Positions 8,275 to 17,528 of a stretch of 64,000 bases of DNA are shown one piece after another. Position 1 is the stretch's first letter. Each line of letters opens with the position of its first letter. A program made the position numbers and the translations under genes. The notes below the pieces were generated by a model. The model saw nothing but the letters and a program-made list of their open reading frames with translations. It was not told the origin of the DNA and did not search any database. This DNA is from Flavobacterium poyangense (GTDB lineage Bacteria; Bacteroidota; Bacteroidia; Flavobacteriales; Flavobacteriaceae), in NCBI RefSeq assembly GCF_011751075.1, contig NZ_JAALLN010000003.1, forward strand, positions 248,001 to 312,000. The letters are read 5' to 3'.

Positions 8275-9468
8275 ATGAGAATTTTAAAATGGAAGAAGCA
8301 ATTAATTATAATTCTGCCCCTCCTTATGTTTCAGTTTGGACTTTCACAAAGCAGAGTTTTAGTTGTTTTCGATAAATTAACAGGTTTTGCTGTAGATAAC
8401 GCAATGGTTACTTTTAGGAATCAAGACGAAAGAACATTTACAAATTCTGAAGGGAAAGCTTCCATTATTATTGGGAATGCTGGTTTGAAAATTTCGAAAA
8501 TTGGTTTTGAGGATCTTGTTTTAGAGACGGAAAAAGAATTGAAGTCAGATACGGTTTTTATGATTCGTCAAGCTGTTGAACTTGATGAATTAGTTATAAA
8601 ATCTTTCAATTTAAATAAAGCAATACAATATGTTTTAGATAACTATAAAGATTTATATGTTCATACTCCATTTGAAAAAGAATGCAATTTTAAAGAAACA
8701 GTGGTAGTAGATAACCAGTTAAAAAGGTTAATTGTGAGTAAAGTAAATTGGTGGGATCGAACCTATGAGTTTCAAAAAAACAGCAGGATAAAGTTAAGAT
8801 TGGGGGCTATTGCTTATAATAAAAACATACCGCTTGATATCTATACTGATATGCCGGGAATTAATGAGAGCAACAGTGGTTATATAAAACCGAGTTCTTT
8901 GATTAATACAATTTATCTGAATTCGTGTCTTTCGGATTTTATCAAGTCTAAAGAGAACATAACGGGAGTTATCGAAGAATCTCCATCAGATCAGATTGTG
9001 GTGGGATTTGAGTCAGATTGGGAGATTACTAATGGAATCTCTAAAAGAACAAAGGGTAAAATTATTTTTGATAAAAAATCAAAGGCTATTTTAGAATTTT
9101 TAAACAGGATAGAATATAAGAATAAAGTAACTAAAGATATTGTAAAAGAAACCAAAAAGGAATCTGTAAAAGAAAGCACATTCATAGCTAAGAGATTGAC
9201 TTTTTACAAAACAGAGAATAATTTATTTACATTAAAATCTTTTGAAGGTACTGCAGAGGTGTTAATCACTTATGATAGTAAAATTCATCCGGTTGTTTTT
9301 GAAAATTCTATTTATGTTTTAAAAGAAACAGCAATAGCAAAAGTAAATAATGAAGGTTTAATTAATCTTTCCAAACCAATTTATAAGAGTCTGCCAGCCG
9401 GAATCATTGCGAGTACGAATACGATACTTTTGAATAAACAGGAAAGTGACTTTATAAATAGTAAGTAA
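8275..9468 (+). CDS. Exported protein with carboxypeptidase-regulatory-like domain
   Basis: 397 residues with a signal peptide (about 1-25, ending GLSQS). Residues 27-100 form a CarboxypepD_reg-like beta sandwich (TGFAVDNAMVTFRN, FTNSEGKASI, ISKIGFEDL), commonly found at the N-terminus of Bacteroidota outer-membrane proteins. The remaining 300 residues are not recognised but carry the spacing of the N-terminal half of DUF5686-type proteins (VLDELVIKSFNLNKAIQYVL). No TonB plug or barrel follows. Probably cell-envelope associated; function unknown. It converges on the Zn-ribbon gene with 11 bases between stops. Confidence 0.6.
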   Translation: MRILKWKKQLIIILPLLMFQFGLSQSRVLVVFDKLTGFAVDNAMVTFRNQDERTFTNSEGKASIIIGNAGLKISKIGFEDLVLETEKELKSDTVFMIRQAVELDELVIKSFNLNKAIQYVLDNYKDLYVHTPFEKECNFKETVVVDNQLKRLIVSKVNWWDRTYEFQKNSRIKLRLGAIAYNKNIPLDIYTDMPGINESNSGYIKPSSLINTIYLNSCLSDFIKSKENITGVIEESPSDQIVVGFESDWEITNGISKRTKGKIIFDKKSKAILEFLNRIEYKNKVTKDIVKETKKESVKESTFIAKRLTFYKTENNLFTLKSFEGTAEVLITYDSKIHPVVFENSIYVLKETAIAKVNNEGLINLSKPIYKSLPAGIIASTNTILLNKQESDFINSK

Positions 9469-9479
9469 GACAAATTTCT

Positions 9480-9860
9480 TTATTCGCTATCTGAAACCAA
9501 CAGCTTTTTCCACCACTTCTGTTCCGTTTTTTGAAAAATGGTGTTGATTTTTTGTGCTGGCTTTTTATGTCCGCAGGCGGCACAGAAAGAAGCTTTTGAA
9601 GTTCGATACGGTTTGTTGCAATTTTCACAAGACGAGCCATACAATACAATTCTATGGTGCATGATAACATTGGGGTCCTTTTCTTCATAACCGGAGAGTT
9701 CTTTGTAATAGTCGAGTAAATCCTTGAAGCGTTCCTGTCTGGTCATGGTACACTTTCCGGTTTCAAAACCATGGCGATACAGTTTAGTAGCCACCAAATA
9801 CTCTTCTTCATTTAACATCGGAACTTCCATTTTACAACGCCAACACCAAAGATTCTTCAT
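9480..9860 (-). CDS. Small protein with zinc-ribbon-like Cys pairs
   Basis: 126 residues with three CxxC-type pairs: CWRC at residues 6-9, CENC in the middle and CAAC about 90. The middle is helical and polar. The C-terminal SSCENCNKPYRTSKASFCAACG looks like a zinc ribbon. No signal peptide, so cytoplasmic. It could be a nucleic-acid- or protein-binding factor, but no family was recognised and the neighbours give no hint. Confidence 0.6.
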   Translation of the reverse strand: MKNLWCWRCKMEVPMLNEEEYLVATKLYRHGFETGKCTMTRQERFKDLLDYYKELSGYEEKDPNVIMHHRIVLYGSSCENCNKPYRTSKASFCAACGHKKPAQKINTIFQKTEQKWWKKLLVSDSE

Positions 9861-10057
9861 TGTTTTGTTTTTATTTATTCAACTTGTATGCAGTTTTGTG
9901 TAATAAACTCTCTTTAATACGGTAATAAGAAGGTTTTATTGCTAATTAGTTACATTTTTTTGCATTTGGTTACAAAAATCGTTTTTAATACAAATAAAAA
10001 AATGCGTAGAAATACCTGTTTTTTTGTGAAAAGTAAAAAGTTTGATGTTTGGGATGA

Positions 10058-10105
10058 GGTTCGAAGGTGCAAAGTTGCAAAGGCACAAAGGTTCAGAGGT
10101 GCAAA
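10058..10105. repeat. Degenerate 8-bp tandem repeat
   Basis: Six consecutive octamers in exact register: GGTTCGAA, GGTGCAAA, GTTGCAAA, GGCACAAA, GGTTCAGA, GGTGCAAA. It lies in the 380-base gene-free gap 9861-10240. The period matches arrays at 29520 and 32488. Confidence 0.7.
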
Positions 10106-10149
10106 GTGATGTAACTGCTTGTATTTGTGATATTAAGGGTTTTAATGGG

Positions 10150-10167
10150 CTCCAGCTTTAGCTGGAG
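10150..10167. repeat. Short perfect hairpin, REP-like
   Basis: CTCCAGCT at 10150-10157 and AGCTGGAG at 10160-10167 form an 8-bp stem with a 2-base loop. It is followed by AAAAAGGCTTTAGTC, a combination I associate with dispersed flavobacterial intergenic repeats. No downstream T-tract, so not an obvious terminator. Confidence 0.5.
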
Positions 10168-10240
10168 ATAATAAGTTTACAGTGAAAAAGGCTTTAGTCA
10201 AATCTTTGCGTTTGCTATTTTGGCACAGCGGTACAAGAGG

Positions 10241-10654
10241 TTATGCTTGTTTAGTGGTTTTTAAAATCTTTAGTTCTACATAAATCAATCCGCAGATTAT
10301 TAAGAGCTCTCCAATAAAGTAGAGTATTCCTAAAGCAGTAAGTCGGTTTATAAAAAAGAATACAAGTCCCAGTGTCGTAATGCAATAAATAGAATTGGCC
10401 AAAATGATTGGTTTTAATAATTTTTGCAGATTGGGTTTAGGTTGTATAAAGCAAAAAAAAGAATAGAAGGCAAAAAAGAATGCTGTTACCGACAGGACAG
10501 TAAGAATCTCTGTTGGCATACCAAAATAAAAATCAAAAGGCCTGAGAACAAATAGTAAAAGAGTCGCAGTTAGCAGCGCTCCTGAACCATCTATGAGGAA
10601 AATAGTTTTGGGGTTTGACCGTATTTTTTCGATTTGTTTCCCGAACAGATTCAT
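10241..10654 (-). CDS. Hypothetical four-helix membrane protein
   Basis: 137 residues. Four hydrophobic segments occur at about residues 18-40, 48-70, 80-103 and 108-128, separated by short charged loops, with a basic N-terminus (KQIEKIRSNPK) and C-terminus (KILKTTKQA). No conserved motif was recognised. It lies 39 bases after the DUF2200 gene on the same strand and may be the last member of that transcript. An inner-membrane location is the only safe statement. Confidence 0.6.
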   Translation of the reverse strand: MNLFGKQIEKIRSNPKTIFLIDGSGALLTATLLLFVLRPFDFYFGMPTEILTVLSVTAFFFAFYSFFCFIQPKPNLQKLLKPIILANSIYCITTLGLVFFFINRLTALGILYFIGELLIICGLIYVELKILKTTKQA

Positions 10655-10693
10655 TTGTTTTTTATTGGTTTAAAATGAGTTTTTCGATTTGGT

Positions 10694-11044
10694 TTAACTT
10701 CTTAAAATCTTCTCCATGGATTTTCCCTTTGCTAATTCATCAATCAATTTATCGAGATAACGAATCTTTTGCATGAGTTTATCTTCCATTTCTTCGACAC
10801 GATAACCGCAGATTACACCTGTAATTTTTGAAACGTTTGCATTTATCTGTGGGGCTTCTGCGAAAAAGGTTTCAAAATCAGTTTTGTTTTCAATGAGCTG
10901 CTGTAATGTTTCATCATTGTATCCGGTGAGCCAGTAGATGATGGTATTTACTTCTTCTTTGGTACGTCCTTTTTTCTCCGCTTTATTGATATAATGCGGA
11001 TAGACACTTGCAAAGGAGGTAGTAAAGATGTTGTGCTTTTTCAT
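10694..11044 (-). CDS. DUF2200 family protein
   Basis: 116 residues, full length for the family. The start [20 protein letters not shown], the central [14 protein letters not shown] and the end [20 protein letters not shown] are characteristic of DUF2200, a small cytoplasmic family of unknown function often found with VOC or stress genes. It follows a VOC gene by 31 bases on the same strand, so co-transcription is likely. Confidence 0.85.
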   Translation of the reverse strand: MKKHNIFTTSFASVYPHYINKAEKKGRTKEEVNTIIYWLTGYNDETLQQLIENKTDFETFFAEAPQINANVSKITGVICGYRVEEMEDKLMQKIRYLDKLIDELAKGKSMEKILRS

Positions 11045-11075
11045 ACTTTTTTAAAATCTTTTTCTGCTGTCTTGA

Positions 11076-11453
11076 CTAATCATATGGTTCCCAAAGCTCG
11101 ATTTTGTTTCCTTCCATATCAATAATATGAACAAACTTTCCGTAATCGTACGTTTCTATCGCATCTACAATGGTTACGCCTTCTTTTTTTAACTCTTCGA
11201 CTAATGCTTCCAAGTCGGCTACTCTGTAATTAATCATAAAGTCTTTTGTTGAAGGTTCAAAATACTTTGTGTTTTCCGGAAACGGACTCCATTGTGTAGA
11301 CCCATTTTTGCCGGAGTCGGATGCTTCTTTCCATTCAAAGGTGGCTCCATATTCGTTGGTATCTAAGCCTAGATGTTTTTTATACCATTCTCTCATTTTG
11401 CCGGGATCATTGCATTTAAAAAAAATGCCTCCAATGCCTGTTACTTTTTTCAT
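11076..11453 (-). CDS. VOC-superfamily (glyoxalase-like) protein
   Basis: 125 residues forming two beta-alpha-beta-beta-beta modules: GIGGIFFKCNDPGKMREWYK at the start and FMINYRVADLEALVEELKKE in the second half, ending in HIIDMEGNKIELWEPYD. The terminal Glu of KIELWEP is at the usual metal-ligand position of VOC enzymes. Such proteins bind or modify small molecules (glyoxalase, dioxygenase or resistance functions); the substrate here is unknown. First of two VOC genes in a row. Confidence 0.85.
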   Translation of the reverse strand: MKKVTGIGGIFFKCNDPGKMREWYKKHLGLDTNEYGATFEWKEASDSGKNGSTQWSPFPENTKYFEPSTKDFMINYRVADLEALVEELKKEGVTIVDAIETYDYGKFVHIIDMEGNKIELWEPYD

Positions 11454-11605
11454 TTTTGTGGTTTTAGGTTAAATCGAAACAAAATACTTTTAGGACAGGT
11501 ATAAAATATTTTTTACAGCTTAGCTAAAGTATAGGGTAGTGTTGATTTATAGTTTTTTTGATCGCGAATTTTGTAGCAATTGGTTCCTTGCCGCTATCTG
11601 TAATT

Positions 11606-11989
11606 TTAGTCTTCTATTAACTGCTGTACGGCAATTCTGTTTCCTTCACTATCCTCAAATTCGGCTACTATAAAACCATATTTTTCATTTACGGTTTTGG
11701 GATACAAAATTATTCCGTTTTGCTCTTTTACTTTTTGTAATGTAGTATCAATATTATCGGTTCTGAAATAAATAATGACACCTTCTTTTGTAGGTTTGTA
11801 AACATCTCCTTTTGCCAGTGCTCCCGATATTCCGCTTTCAGTATCTTCAAAGGGGAAAAAGGTCATTTCATAATCGTCTATTACCTCTCTTTCAAAATTA
11901 AAACCAAATACATTTTTATAGAAACGCTCGGCACGATCCAGGTCATTTACAGGAATTTCAAAATAGATAACAGGATTTGTTTTGGTCAT
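11606..11989 (-). CDS. VOC-superfamily protein, second copy
   Basis: 127 residues. The order is typical for a VOC protein: PVIYFEIPVNDLDRAERFYK (strand plus helix), the central GGxxG-like region around residue 55, IIYFRTDNIDTTLQKVKE, and FEDSEGNRIAVQQ. It resembles the subgroup in which a C-terminal Gln or Glu completes the site. It is separated from the next VOC gene by 152 bases, so the two may not share a transcript. Sequence similarity between them is low, arguing against a recent duplication. Confidence 0.85.
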   Translation of the reverse strand: MTKTNPVIYFEIPVNDLDRAERFYKNVFGFNFEREVIDDYEMTFFPFEDTESGISGALAKGDVYKPTKEGVIIYFRTDNIDTTLQKVKEQNGIILYPKTVNEKYGFIVAEFEDSEGNRIAVQQLIED

Positions 11990-12226
11990 AGTGGTTTTGT
12001 TTTAATTAGGGCTCTCGCAGATTTTGCAGATCTAGCCGATTTAATTCAATGCAGGCAAAAAAAACATTCTTGTCTTCGAGCCATTTTTATATTGCTTTAC
12101 ATGCGCGATAGTTAAAATTAAAGATACTACTTATTTAGATAATTTTAATTTTTGTGTGCTGCTGTTTTTTAGATGAAAGGATTATCGCGATTATTTTGCA
12201 ACTTGATAAAAAAGACAAGAAGTCAG

Positions 12227-13129
12227 TCAAATTTGTTCTTTTACATTGCTCCTGAAACTAAGCGGACTCACCCCGGTTTGTTTCCGGAAGAATTTTCCAA
12301 AATTTGAAGTGTCAGAAAAGTTTAAGCGGAAAGCGATCTCCGCCACGTTGAGGTCGGTGTGTTTGATCATTAGTTTTGCTTCTTTAATAATCCGGTCATT
12401 GATTAATGTGAGTACCGTTGATCCGGTTGTGGTTTTGACAGATTTGGACAAATGGCTGGCACTTACTGTGAGAAGGTCTGCATATTCTTCTACTGTTCTT
12501 TTGTTGAGATAATGCAGGTTGATCAATTGTATAAACTTTTTGGTAATTAACTGTTGTGCATTTGGCAGTTTGGTTACTTTTTGTTGTTCAATAATCTCAA
12601 ATTCCTTTAACTGATAAAGCAGAGCAAAAAATTTATGTATTGCAATGTTATAAAAAGATTGAGAAGCTTCGTAGGCCAAAAACACTTCTTCGAACTGTGG
12701 CGCTATGTTTTCGTAATGGCTTTGAGTGAGTTGAAATAAATTGGTGTTTAAAGTGTCAAAGAATGGAAATTCCTGTACGAAATCTGGTTTGAAAAAATGG
12801 AAACAATCTTCCTTAAAGTAAATCAAATAGCCCTCGGTATTTTTGTCTCTGAAAAAACTATAGACCTGTCTTGGGGATTGAAAAACCAAAAAGGATTCTT
12901 TTATATTTTCTTGAGTATTGTTGTAACCCACCTGAGTGTTTCCGTTAGAAATAAGAAGAGCAACAAAATAGAAACCTCTGCGAAAGGGAGATTTGTAGAT
13001 GTCTCCTTTATGTTCTGCCAGCCTCATGCAATAAAATAAAGGATTAGAAGTACGGTGCGCAACAGATACGGATTCTAAAAAGGAGTTGATACTATCGTAA
13101 AAGGGAATGTTTTCTTTCTCTTCAGGCAT
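12227..13129 (-). CDS. AraC-family transcriptional regulator
   Basis: 300 residues. The first 190 form an effector or dimerisation domain (FVALLISNGNTQVGYNNTQ, FLVFQSPRQVYSF) of the AraC_N/cupin type. The last 100 are a double helix-turn-helix (VEEYADLLTVSASHLSKSVK, VAEIAFRLNFSDTSNFGKFF). It is divergent from the SRPBCC-DUF4287 pair across 287 bases and may control either that pair or the VOC genes downstream. Inducer unknown. Confidence 0.85.
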   Translation of the reverse strand: MPEEKENIPFYDSINSFLESVSVAHRTSNPLFYCMRLAEHKGDIYKSPFRRGFYFVALLISNGNTQVGYNNTQENIKESFLVFQSPRQVYSFFRDKNTEGYLIYFKEDCFHFFKPDFVQEFPFFDTLNTNLFQLTQSHYENIAPQFEEVFLAYEASQSFYNIAIHKFFALLYQLKEFEIIEQQKVTKLPNAQQLITKKFIQLINLHYLNKRTVEEYADLLTVSASHLSKSVKTTTGSTVLTLINDRIIKEAKLMIKHTDLNVAEIAFRLNFSDTSNFGKFFRKQTGVSPLSFRSNVKEQI

Positions 13130-13416
13130 GTTGGTTTGTGGTGTTGGTCTAACAGAATAAAAGGTTGTTTCTAATTTATTACTTGTATTTGGCTGTATTG
13201 TACGTCAGAAATTTATACTGTTCTAGCACAGGTCTAATATCGAAAATCAAATTGAATTGTGCAATATTCAAACGATTAACTGTATTACTAAATCGAAAAT
13301 GACGGAATTGACCATCATTGTCCTTTTTTGAACCATTTAAAGTTTTAAGGATCGGCTACCTTTGATCCTTGTCAGGAAATGATTATTAATCATTATAAAG
13401 CAAAACTTAAAAACGA

Positions 13417-13965
13417 ATGAAAATGTTTCTATTAAAAATTTTGGTTGTAGTAGTTGTTCTAATAGCGGTACTATGTATAATTGCGGCGTTTGCTCCTAAA
13501 AAGTATACCATCAAACGCGAGATTACGATTAATAAACCTGCTGAAACGGTATATGAATATCTTCGGTTTCTCGGTCATCAAAAGGAATTTAATCAATGGC
13601 TAAAGTATGACCCGAATACTAAAATTGAATTAAAAGGAAATGCAGACGGACAAGAGGGGGCTATTCTCTCTTTTGAAAGCCAGCACCAAAAATGCGGAAC
13701 AGGCGAATTTGAAAATGTTCGTCTCGTTAAAGACAAACAAATAGATTTTAAGATCCGATTTATGGCACCTTATGTTTTTACTGCCGACGGAACTTTATAC
13801 ACCAATACGGTTAATGAGAATCAAACGAATTTGGTATGGGAGTATAAAAGTGGTAAGGACTGGCCGCTGAATATTATTTTATTATTTATAAATATGGATA
13901 AAATTATTGGTGCCGATATCGAGAGTACCATGAGAAATATAAAAACTAACACTGAAAAACTATAA
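13417..13965 (+). CDS. SRPBCC-family protein with N-terminal membrane anchor
   Basis: 182 residues. Residues 5-25 are a hydrophobic anchor. Residues 30-180 follow the START/Bet v 1-like SRPBCC fold: YTIKREITINKPAETVYEYL begins the first strand and helix, and the C-terminal helix ends NMDKIIGADIESTMRNIKT. Polyketide_cyc2-type members bind hydrophobic ligands; no enzymatic role is assigned. The DUF4287 gene starts 3 bases after the stop, so the two form a tight operon. Confidence 0.75.
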   Translation: MKMFLLKILVVVVVLIAVLCIIAAFAPKKYTIKREITINKPAETVYEYLRFLGHQKEFNQWLKYDPNTKIELKGNADGQEGAILSFESQHQKCGTGEFENVRLVKDKQIDFKIRFMAPYVFTADGTLYTNTVNENQTNLVWEYKSGKDWPLNIILLFINMDKIIGADIESTMRNIKTNTEKL

Positions 13966-13968
13966 ACT

Positions 13969-14187
13969 ATGTCATTTGCAGCGTATCTAAAAAACATCGA
14001 AGAAAAAACAGGTAAAACACCTCAGGATTTTCAACTTCTTGCTGAAGAAAAAGGCTATACAGAAAATGGAAAACTTGGTCCGACTATTAAAGCCACCAAT
14101 ATTATCAATTGGTTAAAAGCCGATTTTGATCTGGGACATGGGCATGCGACCGCCATGTATGCCTATATTAACGGAAAACGGGAATGA
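13969..14187 (+). CDS. DUF4287 domain protein
   Basis: 72 residues, just the domain length. SFAAYLKNIEEKTGKTPQDF at the start and NIINWLKADFDLGHGHATAM in the second half are the hallmark of DUF4287, a small helical cytoplasmic domain often fused or adjacent to AHSA1/SRPBCC proteins, as here. Function unknown. Translationally close to the upstream gene and followed by a weak hairpin at 14268. Confidence 0.85.
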   Translation: MSFAAYLKNIEEKTGKTPQDFQLLAEEKGYTENGKLGPTIKATNIINWLKADFDLGHGHATAMYAYINGKRE

Positions 14188-14267
14188 TAGTATCGCTTAT
14201 TATGTTACTTCTGAATAAAATTTTGGGTAACAATGTCAGATGCTTTTATAAGGCTTATTAAAGCAAT

Positions 14268-14298
14268 AACCCCCTTGATCATAAAGGTCTAAGGGGTT
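14268..14298 (+). terminator. Putative terminator after the DUF4287 gene
   Basis: AACCCC/GGGGTT plus TT/AA pairs with one bulged C form the stem 14268-14276 / 14291-14298. The downstream T-tract is weak (TTGTTGTTATG). Confidence 0.5.
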
Positions 14299-14468
14299 GT
14301 TGTTATGTTCGGAACAGTAGATGGTTTTTTATTATAAGGAAAAGATTTCTTAATACTCTTCTTTACAAATCACAATAAAGATGTTTTCTTTTTAAATGAA
14401 TTTTTAGGAATGACAGTCGATAAAATTAATTATGTAAATAATTTTTGATTTGCCGTTCCTATTAAAAA

Positions 14469-16211
14469 TCATTTTGAAGAAAGATATTTAATCGCTTCCT
14501 TCAAAGTTCTGTCAATATGAGTTTTCGGTGTGTTTTTCATTTGATTAACCTCTTCTTCTGAAGGTGGTGCAACATAAATATCAGGTTTTATGCCGATACC
14601 TTCGATAACATTTCCATTTACATCTTTTGTAGCCATAATCGGAATATAAAAAGAAAGTTTATACAAAGAATTTCCGTTTTCATCTTTATCAATAAAACCA
14701 ATTTTATCCTGGCTGCCACCGTTAAATTGATCTGAATTATCGGTTAAACCTGAAGTTCCCCCGCTACTGTAATCTCCTATCGAAATGGCACCTTGGGTTT
14801 TCCAGATTAATGTGGAAATCTCAGACATACTAAGAACTCTCTTATCTGTCAATACAGTCATGGGAATATTTGTTGGAATATTGAACTGATGGGGACTTGT
14901 CTTTATGGGAACCCAAGGGGTATAATTAAATTTACCATTTCCTTCTTTGGTTCTTTGATATCCCCATACGGTATTTTTAGTAACAAAGCGATTTGTGAAA
15001 TAATTGATATCTACCACCATTCCGCCACCATTGCCTCTTAAATCAATTATAATTTTTTTTATTTGTCCTTTATGCAACGGATCGAAAAAATTCTGATATA
15101 CAGGTGCTTTGTTTATAAAGTCTTTTGTGTCTTTAATAAAAGTATCAAATTTATACGCATTTGTATATGAATTCATCTGCTCTATAAACCAGTCTATATA
15201 GGGATCGCTCTCTTTTGTTCTTAGAGTACTATATTCTTTTTCATCAAGATAATTAGGTACTAAAAGAAAATTTTCAAGTATTTTTTTTGCATTATCAACA
15301 AAAGCTGTAGTGACAACTTCGGTTTCGGTATTTTTAAATGCATTTACATTTTTATTAAATATTTTAATCTCAGCTTCATTTGAACGAATAAATGAATTAT
15401 AGGCATTCAAAATATTCAGAGTTAAGTCTTTTAGTTCTTTTCTTAGTTTTTCGTTTTTAATGGCTGCCAATTGAGAATTATTTTCTATTTCTGTTGCAGT
15501 TAAAAGAGATTGATTAAAACCAGCATCTAAATTTAGATATTTGTTGGAAGAAAAATTAATTTTTGTACCTAAGTATAATGAAAATTCATTATAAGTAAAA
15601 TAGTAAATATCCGGATTAGTTCTCAAACTTCCCATTTGATATATAAGATTTACTCCCATTTTTTCATCTTTATAATTGCCTTCAATATAATTGTCTCCAA
15701 GTAAATCCTTCATATAATTAAACCGATCATCAAATTCGTAAAAAAAAGCATTTTTGGTTTTCATGCCTCCCTCGTAGTAAAAAAACAACCAATATTTTCC
15801 GGCTAATCGATTGGGTAAACAATAAGAAAAGGTAAAATGACGGTCAATAATGGGGTCTATAATATCGGTAAAATACTGATTTGCTAATCTTGCATCAGTT
15901 ACAATCTGTTCAACCGTAAACCCATCTGCGTTATACGATTTTAAAGCAGCAAACTTAGGGTAGTACTCTGTATAAATAGCATTCCAGTCCATTCTGTCTT
16001 TATTGTTTTTTTGCTCATAAAAATAATTATATCGCTGATTCATTACCGTCCAAAAGACCTTGAAAAGTTCCGCATAAGATGTTATATCTTCGCTAGTGTA
16101 TCGGTTAGCTTCGGTTATCGAAACTTCGTCATCTTTTACGCAGGAATTAAGAGTTGTAGCTAAAAAAAGTACTAGGATCCAAGTAATATGTTTATTGAAA
16201 ATTCTTTTCAT
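14469..16211 (-). CDS. S41-family protease-like lipoprotein
   Basis: 580 residues. The lipobox is LNSC with Cys at residue 24. The C-terminal 200 residues hold an S41 (C-terminal-processing or tricorn-like) protease core: IIIDLRGNGGGMV near 385-397, the nucleophile segment LSMSEISTLI near 460, and GDYSSGGTSGLTD near 480. An early IDRHFTFSY (about 122-130) could supply the His of a Ser-His-Ser-Glu-type site. The Lys of CtpA-type enzymes (FGKG) is absent. The 300 residues between lack a recognisable PDZ domain. It is anchored to a membrane outside the cytoplasm and follows a beta-barrel gene by 35 bases. Confidence 0.8.
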   Translation of the reverse strand: MKRIFNKHITWILVLFLATTLNSCVKDDEVSITEANRYTSEDITSYAELFKVFWTVMNQRYNYFYEQKNNKDRMDWNAIYTEYYPKFAALKSYNADGFTVEQIVTDARLANQYFTDIIDPIIDRHFTFSYCLPNRLAGKYWLFFYYEGGMKTKNAFFYEFDDRFNYMKDLLGDNYIEGNYKDEKMGVNLIYQMGSLRTNPDIYYFTYNEFSLYLGTKINFSSNKYLNLDAGFNQSLLTATEIENNSQLAAIKNEKLRKELKDLTLNILNAYNSFIRSNEAEIKIFNKNVNAFKNTETEVVTTAFVDNAKKILENFLLVPNYLDEKEYSTLRTKESDPYIDWFIEQMNSYTNAYKFDTFIKDTKDFINKAPVYQNFFDPLHKGQIKKIIIDLRGNGGGMVVDINYFTNRFVTKNTVWGYQRTKEGNGKFNYTPWVPIKTSPHQFNIPTNIPMTVLTDKRVLSMSEISTLIWKTQGAISIGDYSSGGTSGLTDNSDQFNGGSQDKIGFIDKDENGNSLYKLSFYIPIMATKDVNGNVIEGIGIKPDIYVAPPSEEEVNQMKNTPKTHIDRTLKEAIKYLSSK

Positions 16212-16246
16212 TGGTAAAATTCTTTATCTTTTTGTATATGGATGTT

Positions 16247-16969
16247 TTAATTAAATAAGTAGTTGACTCCTATAGAAATCATATAAGAACGACTTGACAT
16301 TTTTTGCTCTTTATTCTCAGTCTTATAAATATTAGATAATCCATATTGATGCGTATAGGATCCAAACACATCAATCTTTTTAAAAGAATATCCTAATTGA
16401 ATCTGTCCTTGCAGGCCATATCCCAATCGACTCAACTGATTCTCATTTTTTTTAAAATCATATGTATCGGATACCTTTCTATATATGTCATAATAGCCGA
16501 AATCCGGAGGTATTTCACCAAAAACAGGATAATTCCCTTCGCGCTTCAGACTAAGCCAGTAATCGGTATAGACGCCACCTGACAACTTAAGCCAGACGCC
16601 GCTACTTTCATACGGGTTGTTTAAAACATAGGTTCCTATCATGAAGGGGACACTTAAAAAATTGCTGTTGTATTTGGTATACCAGCCAGATCGGGTTCCG
16701 GTTCGACTAAATTCATAGTTTTTCTGTAAGAGAGAAATACCGGTAGAAACAAAAAGCGTTTTCCAAATCATGTATTCTCCTGAAAGATTCACTCCTATAC
16801 CGTAACGCCCTGTGTATTTTGAGTCTATTAAATTAGAAAGGTTAGCATGCATCACATTGTAGGTATATCCTACGTCTAAACCAACCTTGAATAGTTTTTT
16901 TTGAGCGAAAAGACCTTTGCTTACAAGGAACAGGCAAAGAAACAGTGCCCAGCATGTTTTTTTCTTCAT
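16247..16969 (-). CDS. Outer-membrane beta-barrel protein (PorT-like)
   Basis: 240 residues with a signal peptide (about 1-22, ending GLFAQ). The rest is a series of alternating amphipathic strands with aromatic girdle residues (VGLDVGYTYNVM, LFVSTGISLLQKNYEF, LGYGLQGQIQLGYSFK) and the terminal strand SRSYMISIGVNYLFN ending in an aromatic and Asn. This is the outer_membrane_beta-barrel/PorT class of Bacteroidota. It is the upstream gene of a probable two-gene unit with the S41 lipoprotein. Confidence 0.8.
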   Translation of the reverse strand: MKKKTCWALFLCLFLVSKGLFAQKKLFKVGLDVGYTYNVMHANLSNLIDSKYTGRYGIGVNLSGEYMIWKTLFVSTGISLLQKNYEFSRTGTRSGWYTKYNSNFLSVPFMIGTYVLNNPYESSGVWLKLSGGVYTDYWLSLKREGNYPVFGEIPPDFGYYDIYRKVSDTYDFKKNENQLSRLGYGLQGQIQLGYSFKKIDVFGSYTHQYGLSNIYKTENKEQKMSSRSYMISIGVNYLFN

Positions 16970-17347
16970 AATTAGTATCGTTTTTTATTGATTAGTTATG
17001 GTTTAAAAAGCTACTATGTTAAAATTTCGATTTAAATAAAGGTTATGTTTTTAGTCAAAAAGCGAAATAATGTTTAGCTCAAGACAGCAATGTTTTTTTG
17101 TATTTTGGTAATTCAATACTTTAGAACTATTAAAATTTAAACATCATTAATCAAACATAAAAAGGGGTACAGAGAAAAAAAACAGTAAAATGATAATTGC
17201 AAGCTTTAAATTGATAAAAGTTAGGAATGAAATGGAATTTAATTTTTCTGAGCTAAAAAGTTGTCTCATGTTAGCTTTTGTTATTCCTCTCGATATAAAA
17301 GATTTTGCGGGTGTTCGATACTAGTATGAAGTTTATTTAAATTAATA
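16970..17347. other. Gene-free stretch
   Basis: AT-rich sequence between the barrel gene and the terminator of the decayed NmrA locus. It must hold the promoter of the barrel-protease pair, but no full consensus was seen. Confidence 0.4.
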
Positions 17348-17376
17348 AACCCTTAGATCGATATTGACTAAGGGTT
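17348..17376 (-). terminator. Hairpin terminator downstream of the NmrA remnant
   Basis: AACCCTTAG (17348-17356) pairs perfectly with CTAAGGGTT (17368-17376) around an 11-base loop. On the minus strand it is followed by T-rich sequence. Confidence 0.65.
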
Positions 17377-17528
17377 GTTGTTGGAGTAGGAATCGGAGTT
17401 TGAAAAAAAAGAGCCCGGGATTCATAATTCTGAGCTTTATGGATTTTGCATCTGTCCTTTTTAGGGAGATAATTCTATAATTTTTTTGGTAATCTATATG
17501 TATATATCTTGTCAGAGAAGATTCCGAT

